From Prolixibacteraceae bacterium (GTDB lineage: Bacteria; Bacteroidota; Bacteroidia; Bacteroidales; Prolixibacteraceae): DNA of 64,000 nucleotides. Shown one piece after another: positions 43,223 through 53,124 of the stretch. The translations under genes and the position numbers were made by a program. The DNA is taken from positions 1 through 64,000 of the forward strand of contig JALNYZ010000020.1 of the NCBI GenBank assembly GCA_023229575.1. The letters are read 5' to 3'. Positions within the stretch are counted from its first letter, which is position 1; every line of letters begins with the position of its first letter. Below the pieces are notes generated by a model, which saw only the letters and a program-made list of their open reading frames with translations, was not told where the DNA came from and did not search any database.

Positions 43223-44359
43223 TTAATATTTTACCTTTATTTTCAAGGCTCCCGGAATCTCCTCTTCAGAAGCCACAATGACATAACCACCTCCGCTTCC
43301 AGAGGTAATTGCCCCCGGATAATTGGAAAACCATTTGGTATTCATCTCTTCCCAAACCCAATCGGGAACCGTGTAGGGCAACATTTTTTTCCAGGAAAGA
43401 AATGTTCCTTTCATCCCTTCTCCTAGTTTTTTAATATCCTTTTCCACAATGCCTTCCCAGCACAAGTGGCAAGAATCGGCCAATTCAGCAACGTTTTCAA
43501 TCGATAGGTGCTTTTCAAGTAACGGATCATATCCTTCCGGCCTTGGGGCAAGCGGAATGAGGTGCAAAACTTTGGACAGCCATTCGCAAGTGTCAGGATC
43601 TACCATTGATTCTATGTGGCAGGGCCAGAATTTCCCGTCGTAATCCAATCGGTTTGCGCCGGGCAAAAGAATCCCCAATTGATCCTGGGATCCAGAAATA
43701 TACTCAGATCCGGGAGGGTTTTCAGCTCCGAAAAGCAATTTGGCATTGCGTACCTGATCACCTTCCGGGATCTTGTCTCCCCACAATTCGCGTGCTATTT
43801 TGCGCGAACTGGTGGCCATTCCAGAACGATCATTGAAATCGATATCCGGCCAGATTTGAACGACCACACAGGGTCCGCTGTGAACCTTCGAAACCCAGGG
43901 TTGATCCATCCATCCTCCTGCCAGACAGAGCCGGTAAGGAAATTTTATCTCCTTCTTGGATTGCGAACTGGATCTGGCAGGCAGGCCCTCCTCTGGAATA
44001 CGCTCCAGAACGATCAGTTCGACATTGTTCGCTTCACAAAGACGCTTTTTACCTTCATTGTACCCATCCGAATTCACCACAAAATAGTCAGGTTTAATAC
44101 GTTTCATGTCCTCTTCGAAATCGAGCATACCTTCGCCGGAGGCAACAAAGGCTTCTGAAACATATTTTACTGCACCTACCATGTAGACTCTTTCTTCCTG
44201 CGAGAAATAGGGCTTTTTCCCCTTTAGCCGCAAAAGATTTTCGTCCTGTCCAAGACTCACATAGAGCTTCCCATACTGCGCCGCAGTCTTAAAAAAGGCA
44301 ATATGTCCCGCATGGAGCAGATCGTAACAGCCGCTGACCAATACTTTTTTATCTGTCAT
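43223..44359 (-). CDS. Nucleotidyltransferase-GHMP kinase fusion
   Basis: A 378-residue two-domain protein. Residues 1-130 are a cytidylyltransferase-like domain with HAGH at 16-19 (SGCYDLLHAGHIAFF) and a C-terminal RSSSQSKK in place of the usual ISTT motif. Residues about 138-378 resemble a GHMP sugar kinase: motif 1 is RLCLAGGWMDQP at 143-154, close to fucokinase/HddA proteins, motif 2 is GMATSS at 180-185 and motif 3 SGSGGGY at 353-359. It would phosphorylate and nucleotidylate a sugar in one chain. Starts 15 bases after the epimerase gene and ends 7 bases before manC, so all three work in one pathway. Substrate unknown. Confidence 0.72.
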   Translation of the reverse strand: MTDKKVLVSGCYDLLHAGHIAFFKTAAQYGKLYVSLGQDENLLRLKGKKPYFSQEERVYMVGAVKYVSEAFVASGEGMLDFEEDMKRIKPDYFVVNSDGYNEGKKRLCEANNVELIVLERIPEEGLPARSSSQSKKEIKFPYRLCLAGGWMDQPWVSKVHSGPCVVVQIWPDIDFNDRSGMATSSRKIARELWGDKIPEGDQVRNAKLLFGAENPPGSEYISGSQDQLGILLPGANRLDYDGKFWPCHIESMVDPDTCEWLSKVLHLIPLAPRPEGYDPLLEKHLSIENVAELADSCHLCWEGIVEKDIKKLGEGMKGTFLSWKKMLPYTVPDWVWEEMNTKWFSNYPGAITSGSGGGYVIVASEEEIPGALKIKVKY

Positions 44360-44374
44360 AGGTTCGAAGTGCCA

Positions 44375-45349
44375 CTATTTTTTCCCGCCGCTAATCATTT
44401 GGGTTTTGATCCAGTCGTAGGTCTCTTTCATCCCGGCAGCCAATGGCAGTGTTGGTTCCCAACCCAATAGTTCAAGGATGAGGGTATTGTCACTGTTACG
44501 TCCGCGTACACCTTTTGGAGCATCCAAATCATAGCTTCTTTTCAGTTTGATATGGCCGATTTTCTCAACGATATCCACCAACTGATTGATTGAAACCATT
44601 TCACTGCTTCCCAGGTTGATCGGCTCGATGATGTCGCTGTACATGATTTTGAGAATTCCCTCCACACACTCGGTAATGTACATGAAGCTTCGGGTTTGTT
44701 CCCCATCACCCCAAATATTGATCTCATCTTTCCCATACAATTCTGCTTCAAGCACTTTGCGGCACATGGCAGCAGGCGCCTTTTCGCGTCCGCCGTCCCA
44801 GGTTCCATGAGGTCCGTAAACATTGTGAAAACGGGCAACCCGGGTATTAATTCCGTAATCCTCCCTAAAATGACGGCACATCCTTTCAGAAAACAACTTT
44901 TCCCATCCATAACCATCCTCCGACTGGGCAGGATAAGCATCCGACTCTTTCAAACCCGGATTGTTGACATCCTGTTGCTTGTCACCATTGTAAACACAAG
45001 CCGAGGAGGCATAAAAGAACCTGTCAATTCCCAAATCTTTTGCGGCCATCAGCAAGTGCGTATTGATCAGTACGCTCAACATGCATTCAGCCTTATGCGT
45101 TTCGATGAAACCCATTCCTCCCATATCAGCAGCGAGATTGAAGACTTCATTGTATCCGTTCAATGCCGTGTAGCAGTTTTCTTTGCTGTTCAAATCGAGA
45201 ACCAGATTTTCGACATCCGCATGAACCTGGTACCACTGGTTCAAAGGCTTTTTGTCCACCGCACGTACATCATTACCCATCTCTTTCAACCTTTTGGTCA
45301 GGTGACCGCCAATAAAACCACCGGCTCCGGCTACTACAATCTTTTTCAT
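44375..45349 (-). CDS. GDP-mannose 3,5-epimerase
   Basis: A 324-residue extended SDR from ATG 45349; the frame is open to 45433 but the Rossmann start KKIVVAGAGGFIGG follows this ATG and an AAAGGG site precedes it. The match to plant GDP-mannose 3,5-epimerase is unusually strong: ASSACVY with Cys118, Tyr147-x3-Lys151, RFHNVYGPHGTWDGGREKA with Lys190, and KGVRGRNSDN. These catalytic positions are all 27 residues below those recalled for the Arabidopsis enzyme (Cys145, Tyr174, Lys178, Lys217). It should convert GDP-D-mannose to GDP-L-galactose (and GDP-L-gulose). First gene of the operon. Confidence 0.9.
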   Translation of the reverse strand: MKKIVVAGAGGFIGGHLTKRLKEMGNDVRAVDKKPLNQWYQVHADVENLVLDLNSKENCYTALNGYNEVFNLAADMGGMGFIETHKAECMLSVLINTHLLMAAKDLGIDRFFYASSACVYNGDKQQDVNNPGLKESDAYPAQSEDGYGWEKLFSERMCRHFREDYGINTRVARFHNVYGPHGTWDGGREKAPAAMCRKVLEAELYGKDEINIWGDGEQTRSFMYITECVEGILKIMYSDIIEPINLGSSEMVSINQLVDIVEKIGHIKLKRSYDLDAPKGVRGRNSDNTLILELLGWEPTLPLAAGMKETYDWIKTQMISGGKK

Positions 45350-45367
45350 CCCTTTTAATTTAAATAT

Positions 45368-45375
45368 CCAAAGTA
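45368..45375 (-). promoter_or_regulatory. Possible -7 box of the GDP-sugar operon
   Basis: On the minus strand TACTTTGG resembles TAnnTTTG with one base short in the spacer, 18 bases upstream of ATG 45349. The match is partial and no clear -33 element was found. Confidence 0.3.
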
Positions 45376-45610
45376 AATTTATCAAAACAGAGTCAAAAAA
45401 CGCTCTAAATGAATGAATAACATTCACGTCCACATTTTTTTCTCATGCAAATATTGATCAAATAAATAATTCCTGCAAGGCCTAAAAATCAGCAATTTAG
45501 CGCAAAGGTTTGCGGAAAGGTTTGCGTACTGAAAAAAATGTTACGCAACATCTTTTTGTTAATCCGCAAGTTTAAAACAGAGACTTCTCAAGTTCTGCGA
45601 TGATCGGTTT

Positions 45611-45985
45611 CTATCTGTCCAGTTTGTATATCCGCTCCATCAATTGCCACTTTTCGTCGGCAGTAGCTTCGGCCGGGGATTGCTGAAACCTGGAGACATA
45701 GGCTTCCCATTCACTTTGCCTGGGCTTCTTTGCCAATGCTGCCATGGCTTTGTCGTGGTCGAATTCCGGGACAGTATCCATGATCATAAACAACCTGGTT
45801 CCCAGGATATAGATCTCCATGTCCACGATTCCAACTTCCAGCATGCCGGCAGTAATTTCAGGCCAGACGGCACCAGGGGCATGAACTTTTTTGTAATCCT
45901 CAATTAATTGAGCATCCTCTTTTAATGAAAGTGTCTTACAAAAACGTTTGAAAGCAGGACGTTCGGGAGTTTCAACGTATTTCAT
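45611..45985 (-). CDS. L-rhamnose/L-fucose mutarotase (RhaM/COG3254 family)
   Basis: A 124-residue small cytoplasmic protein of the RhaM mutarotase family. ATG 45985 (MKYVETPERPAFKRFCKTL) follows the permease stop by 10 bases; an in-frame start at 46012 would overlap that gene. The sequence has YKKVHAPGAVWPEITAGMLEVGIVDMEIYILGTRLFMIMD split by family-typical His and Trp residues, and ends in the RIYKLDR tail. The family interconverts anomers of L-rhamnose, and the fuc-locus version acts on L-fucose. Being next to the FucP-type permease makes fucose the likelier substrate. Confidence 0.85.
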   Translation of the reverse strand: MKYVETPERPAFKRFCKTLSLKEDAQLIEDYKKVHAPGAVWPEITAGMLEVGIVDMEIYILGTRLFMIMDTVPEFDHDKAMAALAKKPRQSEWEAYVSRFQQSPAEATADEKWQLMERIYKLDR

Positions 45986-45995
45986 AGGTATACAA

Positions 45996-47624
45996 TCAAT
46001 GACCTGTTCCAATCTTTATTCCGTTTAATCCTTCTGATCCACTGAGTTTAGTCCAGAAGAATCCATACAAGGCAATCACTGCAAAGCAAGCTGCCGGAAC
46101 AACGTAGCCTGCAGACATGCCGTCTGCATCGGCAATCGCCCCCATTACCTTCGGCAAAACAGCCCCACCCATGATGGCCATCACGATGAACGAAGAGGCC
46201 ACCTTCGACCTTTCGCCCAATCCAAAGATCCCAAGCGAGAAAATAGTGGGGAACATGATAGACATGAAGAAAAAGCTGAGGAAAACTGCCATTACAGAAA
46301 CCCAGCCCAGCTTAGCTACAATAACAAACATCAATAACACATTGATAAAGGCATACAGGCCCAGCATTTTATGTGCCTTGGTAACCCGCAAAATAAACGA
46401 ACCGGTAAAACGGCCCAAAAGGAACAATGGGAAGGCCATATATGACATGAGGGAGGTGGCCCCCTTCTCCGTCAGGAAATAAGCCCCGTTGCGAAGGATT
46501 GATCCATTTTCGCCGCCAATAAACCAGCTTGACTTCATGCTTTCGCTTATAGCCGGAACCTCTTCAACCATGTAGTTGATAAAGAAACTGAATATGCCTG
46601 CCTGTGCGGCCACATACAGAAACTGTGAAATGGTTGCTCCGGTAAAGTGAGGCGCCGACCAAATACTGTTTTTATGGATCAATTTTCCCCTTTTCAGGGT
46701 TATAAAAGCGATGGATGCTATACCAGCCAAAACAGTAACAACATCGAACACTATTGCCAAAGTATGGTTCAAGGCCAACATAGCCGTAGGATTGGCAAGC
46801 GTCTCCCTGTCCATATAGAACAATTGGGCAAAGAAGCGGAAAATCATGCCTACGGCAAAACTGAACAAAATGGCACACAAATACAAAAGAATGGTTGATA
46901 ACAGGCTTTGCTGACCAAACACATCAACACTGGCGGTCTTACTTTCCGAATTATTTTCAGTATCTTCATTTTCTACAATATCAGGCATTTTACTTTTGAT
47001 AAAAGCGAAAATAAGGACCCCAATAATTAGGGCAAGGGCTACATAAGGTACCCACATTGTTTTATGGGCTATTTCAGCATTTTGCTGAGCGGTAAGCGTA
47101 TCATCCGAATGGTAAAAATACAATCCGCCAATAAACGGTGCAATTGGCCAGCCAATTGCATTGAAAGATTGCGCGAGGTTAATACGCGAGGCTGCATATT
47201 TTGGATCCCCCAAAACGGTGGTATAGGGATTGGCAACAGTTTCGAGGAATGAAAAACCCATTGCTACCAGGCAAACGCCCAGGAGAACCGCCCAGAACCC
47301 GTCAATTTTAGTGGCAGGATAAAACCATAGACAGCCCAATGCTGCTAAACTCAAGCCTAAAATAATCCCCCATTTATAACCAAGCTTATGAATAAACCAT
47401 CCGGCAGGTAATGCCATAAAAAAATAGCCCAGATAATGTGAAAACTGTACATTGGCCGAGTCGGCCTTCGTGAGGTGGTAGTAATCCTGGAAATGCTTGT
47501 CCATGGTATCAATCAAGCTGTTACCTACTGCCCACAAGGCAAAAAGAAGCGCGACCAGGAAGAAAATTATGGTGTGGTTTCTTCCATCTTCAGTGGTAAA
47601 AAGACCCTTTTTTTTACTTTCCAT
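45996..47624 (-). CDS. fucP: FucP-type sugar:H+ symporter
   Basis: A 542-residue MFS permease with about twelve transmembrane helices. The N-terminus HTIIFFLVALLFALWAVGNSLIDTMDKHFQDYY and the loop SHYLGYFFMALPAGWFIHKLGYKWGI are the FucP signature, as is MGFSFLETVANPYTTVLG. A charged cytoplasmic insert lies in the middle (PDIVENEDTENNSESK), making it longer than E. coli FucP. It should import L-fucose with protons. It is co-transcribed with the mutarotase gene. Related glucose/galactose or N-acetylglucosamine transporters cannot be ruled out. Confidence 0.83.
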   Translation of the reverse strand: MESKKKGLFTTEDGRNHTIIFFLVALLFALWAVGNSLIDTMDKHFQDYYHLTKADSANVQFSHYLGYFFMALPAGWFIHKLGYKWGIILGLSLAALGCLWFYPATKIDGFWAVLLGVCLVAMGFSFLETVANPYTTVLGDPKYAASRINLAQSFNAIGWPIAPFIGGLYFYHSDDTLTAQQNAEIAHKTMWVPYVALALIIGVLIFAFIKSKMPDIVENEDTENNSESKTASVDVFGQQSLLSTILLYLCAILFSFAVGMIFRFFAQLFYMDRETLANPTAMLALNHTLAIVFDVVTVLAGIASIAFITLKRGKLIHKNSIWSAPHFTGATISQFLYVAAQAGIFSFFINYMVEEVPAISESMKSSWFIGGENGSILRNGAYFLTEKGATSLMSYMAFPLFLLGRFTGSFILRVTKAHKMLGLYAFINVLLMFVIVAKLGWVSVMAVFLSFFFMSIMFPTIFSLGIFGLGERSKVASSFIVMAIMGGAVLPKVMGAIADADGMSAGYVVPAACFAVIALYGFFWTKLSGSEGLNGIKIGTGH

Positions 47625-47845
47625 TTCGTAAGGAATAATATTGATATTTTAGAATGATTGCTCTAATGACGACTACTCGGCCCCAAATATCAGGTTGCCT
47701 CTAAAAAACCACGAAACTAATCCATTTTGACTAAAATCCGAATAGTTGGCAAGCATGGAACCGGAAAAGATGTTGCGGAACATGTTTTGGATTCCCAATT
47801 TGCCAGAAATGGCAACCGGCTTAATGTAAAAATTTGATTGCAGTT

Positions 47846-50233
47846 TCAGCTCCCGACGTGACCAGTCCATTCAAGCACCGCCTCCAGCACCGTATCTACA
47901 TTTGGTTTGGAAAAATACTCCCCATCTGTACCATAGGCGCCGCGGTGGTCCCGGGCCGAAATTACGAGAGGCTGGTCATCCAGTGCATAAAACGCCTCTT
48001 TCTGTTCCAGAATCTTTTGGAGCATGTACCCTGTCCCACCACCCGGAACGTCTTCATCAAGTAAAACAAGTCGGTTTGTTTTGATAACCGATTGGGTAAT
48101 CAGGTGACCGGTATCGAAGGGCGCCAGGGTTTGTACATCAATCAGCTCAACAGAGATACCCATCGTTTTCAGGATCGCGCTTGCTTCCATGGCTATGGTC
48201 ACATTCCAGCCATAAGTGACCAAAGTTAAATCCGTGCCTTCCAGCAAAATTTCAGGAATGCCAAGCGGGATACAATATTCACCGATATTTCCCGGCAATT
48301 TCTCACGTACATAATATCCTTTCAAAGGTTCGACTACCAAGGCCGGTTCATCCCCTTTGAGCAGCGTATTGTAAAATCCCGCGGCCTGGGTCATGTTCCG
48401 CGGAACGCAGAGATGAATGCCCCTCATCGATCCGAGGAGCATGCTCATTGGGGAGCCTGAATGCCACATGCCCTGAAGCTGATGCCCCCGTGTACGGATA
48501 ATGAGCGGTGCAATCTGCCTGCCACAGGTGCGGTAATTCAGGGTGGAGAGATCGTCTGCCAGCGTCGGAAGTGCATAAATAAGATAATCAAGATATTGTA
48601 TCTCGGCGATTGGTTTGAATCCCCTCAATGCCAATCCGATCCCTTGTCCGATAATAGTCGTCTCGCGGATCCCGGTGTCGAAAACACGGTGTAGTCCGAA
48701 TTTCTCCGATAACCCTTTAGTCTCCTGGTTAACCCCTCCCAAAACACCCGTGTCCTCCCCGAAGGAGAGCATCAAAGGATATTTTTGCAGCAGCAGGTCA
48801 AAATTCCTGTTCAGCAATTCTGACCCCGTTACCCAGGGTGGATCATTACTGTATTCAATTTTGACAGGATCCCCGATAGGATAACTTGCCGATTCATCCA
48901 ACCTGGGAATGCTGAAAAGTCGCTCGCCAATCCCATCTGATGTTTTTATCCATGAGGCCAATTGCAGATTCTGTTCTTTTAACGAGGAATTTCCAATAAC
49001 CGTTCTTTGCAAGGATTTAGCAAACCTGATCAATGCCTTTCTGGTCGGGTAAGCCGCTTTCATCAATGCTTTTAACTCAGCTGATTTTGTTGAGAGAGGA
49101 GCAAAACTATTTGAAATGGAGTCAACAACCGCTTTTAACGATGTGCTCTCCGATTCTAATCCTGCTATGTAATTGGTCCAGGCCAGATCACGTGCTGCCC
49201 TGGCTTCCTTTAATGCCTCTGCTTCGAGCTGGGCCAGGGTATCCGTGTCTCCATATCCCTCGAGCATGATCCACTCCTTGAATTTCGCGATGGCATCAAA
49301 ATCCTGTTCCCATTGCAGACGTTCAGCGCTCTTGTATCGTTCATGAGAACCTGACGTTGAATGGCCCAAAGGTTGTGTCAGTTCATCAATATGAAAAATG
49401 ACCGGTTGATGCTTTGTCCGGCAAACGTCAATTCCCTCTGCAAATGTTTGGACCATGCATGGATAGTCCCACCCTTTGCAGGAATATATTTTGCAGCCAA
49501 GGTCGTCCCCATCAGCTTCAAATCCCCTTAAAGCCTTGGATATGCTGCCTTTCGCTGTCTGCAAATCAACGGGCACACTAATCCCATAACCATTGTCCCA
49601 GATGGCCACGGCCAAAGGGACTTGAAGCACACAGGCCGCATTGATGGTTTCGAAAAACATCCCTTCCGAAGTACTCGACTCGCCGATGGATCCAAAAGCT
49701 ACCTCATCACCGGTTATTTTGCCTGCCGTAAAGGGTGCAAATTCGGGATGGTCCCTGACTAGTTTGGAGGCCTGTGCAAGTCCGAGGAGACGCGGAATTT
49801 GCCCTGCCGTAGGAGAAAGGTCTGCAGCAGAATTCTTGATCAATGCCAGATTCCTCAACTCTCCCGAAGCTGTTATGTTTGCAGTTGAATGATGGTTATT
49901 GAAGTTACGACCTCCGGTGGATGGATTATTGACCGTGTTGGTATCCCCATAAAGCTGGGAAAAAAATTCAGTTGGGGTCATCATGCCGGCGGCCAGCATA
50001 AAAGTCTGGTCGCGATAGTACCCTGAACGCCAGTCCCCGTCTCGGTAGCTTTTCACATAGGCTATCTGAGCAAGTTCCTTTCCATCACCGAAAATTCCAA
50101 ACGGGGCTTTGCCAAGATGCACCTCCTTCCTTCCAAGGAGACTCAACTGCCGGCTGAGAAAGACGGTATAATAATCTTTCAGGACACTTTCCTTCGTAAA
50201 AACAGACTGACTTACAGAGAATTTCGAACCCAT
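47846..50233 (-). CDS. Fused alpha/beta E1 of a 2-oxoacid dehydrogenase
   Basis: A 795-residue thiamine diphosphate enzyme in which the alpha and beta subunits are joined. The alpha part (about 1-400) has the TPP motif region GSIGESSTSEGMFFETINAA and NGYGISVP; the beta part (from about 450) has LLLQKYPLMLSFGEDTGVLGGV, FGLHRVFDTGIRETTIIGQ and GYMLQKIL. The fusion is common in Bacteroidota, where it is annotated as a 2-oxoisovalerate or pyruvate-type E1. The start is ATG 50233 after two in-frame TTGs. No E2 or E3 gene is near, so the complex partners are encoded elsewhere. Substrate not certain. Confidence 0.86.
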   Translation of the reverse strand: MGSKFSVSQSVFTKESVLKDYYTVFLSRQLSLLGRKEVHLGKAPFGIFGDGKELAQIAYVKSYRDGDWRSGYYRDQTFMLAAGMMTPTEFFSQLYGDTNTVNNPSTGGRNFNNHHSTANITASGELRNLALIKNSAADLSPTAGQIPRLLGLAQASKLVRDHPEFAPFTAGKITGDEVAFGSIGESSTSEGMFFETINAACVLQVPLAVAIWDNGYGISVPVDLQTAKGSISKALRGFEADGDDLGCKIYSCKGWDYPCMVQTFAEGIDVCRTKHQPVIFHIDELTQPLGHSTSGSHERYKSAERLQWEQDFDAIAKFKEWIMLEGYGDTDTLAQLEAEALKEARAARDLAWTNYIAGLESESTSLKAVVDSISNSFAPLSTKSAELKALMKAAYPTRKALIRFAKSLQRTVIGNSSLKEQNLQLASWIKTSDGIGERLFSIPRLDESASYPIGDPVKIEYSNDPPWVTGSELLNRNFDLLLQKYPLMLSFGEDTGVLGGVNQETKGLSEKFGLHRVFDTGIRETTIIGQGIGLALRGFKPIAEIQYLDYLIYALPTLADDLSTLNYRTCGRQIAPLIIRTRGHQLQGMWHSGSPMSMLLGSMRGIHLCVPRNMTQAAGFYNTLLKGDEPALVVEPLKGYYVREKLPGNIGEYCIPLGIPEILLEGTDLTLVTYGWNVTIAMEASAILKTMGISVELIDVQTLAPFDTGHLITQSVIKTNRLVLLDEDVPGGGTGYMLQKILEQKEAFYALDDQPLVISARDHRGAYGTDGEYFSKPNVDTVLEAVLEWTGHVGS

Positions 50234-50250
50234 CAACAAGATTTAAAAGA

Positions 50251-50301
50251 TTGACAATTGACAAAAGATCCTTCGACAAAAACTGGGTAGACAATTGTCA
50301 A
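50251..50301. repeat. Inverted repeat near E1 start
   Basis: TTGACAATTG at 50251-50260 and CAATTGTCAA at 50292-50301 are perfect reverse complements separated by 31 bases, just upstream of the E1 gene on the minus strand. It could be an operator or part of the 5' leader; no promoter box was resolved. Confidence 0.5.
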
Positions 50302-50356
50302 TGATGCATTACCTCCTCTTTTAACGTGAAAACGGGAAATAGGTTTTATAAATAAC

Positions 50357-50405
50357 AAGTCGGATAGGGGAATCGGAAATTAATCATGTTTCCCCTATCC
50401 GACTT
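50357..50405. terminator. 16-bp perfect hairpin downstream of the M4 peptidase gene
   Basis: AAGTCGGATAGGGGAA (50357-50372) pairs perfectly with TTCCCCTATCCGACTT (50390-50405) around a 17-base loop. It follows the M4 peptidase gene by about 105 bases and precedes the E1 gene, so it most likely ends the peptidase transcript on the minus strand. A short T-run follows only on the plus strand. Confidence 0.65.
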
Positions 50406-50510
50406 TTAAATAGCCAACTTTCAAGGAAGTTTATATTAGCATAATTTTTCAGGACATCTCACAACATATTCAGGAAATGAGAGATAAAGACATATCCCAC
50501 GACACCTGTG

Positions 50511-53056
50511 CTATTTACTTATTATTAAAGCCTTCCTAACATGTTGATTCCCATCTGAAATATCTAGATAATAAACATCAGATGGCAACTCAGATATGTT
50601 AAGGGTGGAATTTTTGTTCCCTTTTCCAAATTTTATAACCTTTCTTGTTAGCCCCATTTTGTCTACTATATTGATCTGAGTGATTTCCGACAAATAAACC
50701 ATTGAATTGCTGGTTTTTGTTTGCTGTTTATCTATATTTTGAGTTTCTTCAAGTTTAATAGTTACCTCAGATGAAGCTGGGTTGGGGAACAAACTGACAT
50801 TTGAAGTCATCCTATTACCGGTGCAAGAAGGATAAAATCCACTACTAACAGGTACTGTTGCACCACATTCTGTAATGGCTATTACAGAAAGCATTACTTC
50901 ATCAATACTACAAGGCCAATTGGTGGTTGATAAATATCCATCGTCAGTAGACTCAACCAATTCCCCATTAATAAACCACTTATACTTTAATCCATCTGTT
51001 TTAAGCGGGCTAACCTCAGCAACAAGCGGCTCACCCCTTACCGGGGAAGACCATATCCATGTTATGGAAGCGTTCCAAGATTGGCATGGGCAGTAATCGA
51101 AATCTGCTGTTGAACAGGAACTCCCAATTGTACCGGAAATCAATCCACCTGTGCCATTTGGAGATGTTACGTCCATTGTATTTCCATATTGAGTATAAGG
51201 TGATGAATTACCATTTAATAAAAGGCCATTGGTAGTAGTCCAGGTTATTGGCTCCGAAGTAGTTTTATCCCTAACATCTAGAGTCACCGCATTACAATCC
51301 AAGCTATATGTTTTGTATACATTATAAATAGGATTTACCCACGCAGCACCCACGCCAACCGCATGCCAGGCATCGGTAACACTTTTTACTTCTGCACTAC
51401 ACATTCCATAATGGTCGATGGCAACCTGGATCGTTTTGGTTCTCATATCGTTAAATTGATCAGTTGATCCCAAATAGCCGGTTTCTGCCCAATAAACGAT
51501 TGATGATGCGCTAGTAATGCCAATACCACTAACCCCTGAATCTCCGACAGATAAAAGATAGAACCAATGATTTAAGACTCCGCTATTTGTGTGAACACCA
51601 CAATTATCGTTATTATCTGGATTATTAGGTACACAACCTGTTGTATTAAACCAAAAAAGAGTATCTCTATAAGTATTGGGTTGTTGATGGTCATGAGGAT
51701 TGGCCATCGACCTAAAGCCAGTACCCCAGTTTATATCTTCGCCCAATAGCCACGTTTGTTTGTTAGTGGTAGCCCATTGCTCAACGCAGGCTCCCCATAT
51801 ATCTGATAAACCCTCGTTTAATGCTCCAGATTCTCCATTATTAATTAGACCGGTGCCATTACCAATGGAAGCATAGCAAACAGCATGACCTAATTCATGG
51901 CTGCAAATATCCAAACTTACCCATGGATTATGATACGAATTTCCATCTCCGTAGAACATGGCTTTAAAATTATCTGACCAAAATGCATTATTCATTTCTA
52001 TGATGTTATGACTTTCCGTTTCATCCCTTGTCCTCACATGTACAAAACCTTTGATTAAACTGCCGTTTCCATCATAACTGTTTCTTCCATGCACTGTACT
52101 GAAATAATCATAAGTCATTTCTGCCCCCCAATGCGCATCCAACGCAGCTTGGTCCTTGTCCGTATAGTGTTCGACCATAGTCCAATTATTATCATTATCT
52201 GTAAAATCTGTTGCATGGACTAAGCCACTGTCGATATCAGCAATACTATAAGAAGGAGCTCTATGAAAATTATAGGTTTGGATAGGTGTTCCACCACCTC
52301 TATTCTCTCTTAACCTATATCCACCAGCATAAGAGTCGCTTATGATTTCTCGACTCCCTGAATACAAGGTTGCTGCAGAGCCAGTTGCGTTGCTGTGACT
52401 GACCAATGGCTGTTTAAAAACGGTTTCGCCGGATCCACAATCAATATAACCAAAAAAGTTGTCAAAGATATTATTTACAACAAGGTTTGCTTTGAAAGCT
52501 AGATGCCATTGATTATCATACCCTTTTACAATAACAACTTCGTGTTTAGCATCCCGTTTGGTTATTGGTTTTTCAACACTTCTTTCTTCTGACAAGTCAA
52601 ATACATGGTATTTACTCTTTTCCCTAATTGTTGCTATGTTTATCGCTTCATCGAATGTAAGTATCGGTTCTACTTGGAACGATTCCGGTATTTTTGCAAA
52701 GTTCCCGTTTATGGAAACTATATTGCCTGTTTTATCTTTATGGACGATGTATTCGCTGAATTCCACTTTTATACCGTTAAAGGTTGCTGGTACTTTTCGT
52801 GTGTCAGACCTAATTTGTCTGTCACAACTTTGTAAAGATAAAACTGTGTACCGCTACCGGCCTTTAAAATGCGCTTCAACAAGGCTTTAGGCTCTTCGTT
52901 TTTACCAGCCTTTGCTTGGGCATTTATGCGCGCAAATTTTATTGTCCCGTCCGCAGTGCTGTCTATTACAGTTACTTCCTTTTGGGCAAACACATCTAAA
53001 TGGCCTGCTAACAGGAATACAAATAACATTGATGCAATGGTAAATTTTGTTTTCAT
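50511..53056 (-). pseudogene. M4 metallopeptidase precursor split by a -1 frameshift
   Basis: A thermolysin-family (M4) secreted peptidase in two frames. 53056-52769 encodes a signal peptide (KFTIASMLFVFLLAGHLDVFAQ is hydrophobic, cut after FAQ) and the start of the FTP propeptide domain, ending GLTHEKYQQ then a frameshifted tail. 52766-50511 resumes in the next frame; read across the junction near 52783/52784, the FTP motif continues as TFNGIKVEFSEYIVH. One lost base explains it. The mature part has zinc motif HELGH in DICSHELGHAVCY and the third ligand Glu in NEGLSD. The C-terminus (LFPNPASSEVTIKL to RKALIISK) is a type IX sorting domain. It may be a true pseudogene or a sequencing error. 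Confidence 0.85.
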
Positions 53057-53124
53057 ACGGTTTTGAATTAGGTGAATTGTTCTAATTTATTTTGATAAGT
53101 GAACTCCTATGATGACAAGAGGAA

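Noticed and set aside
45611..46012. Longer start for the mutarotase at 46012
   Set aside because: It would overlap the permease gene and add nine residues absent from the usual family start; ATG 45985 is preferred.
47673..47870. A 65-codon minus-strand frame between the FucP-type and E1 genes
   Set aside because: The ending SWFFRGNLIFGAE looks faintly barrel-like, but it overlaps the E1 3' end and has no start context or recognisable family, so it is not called.
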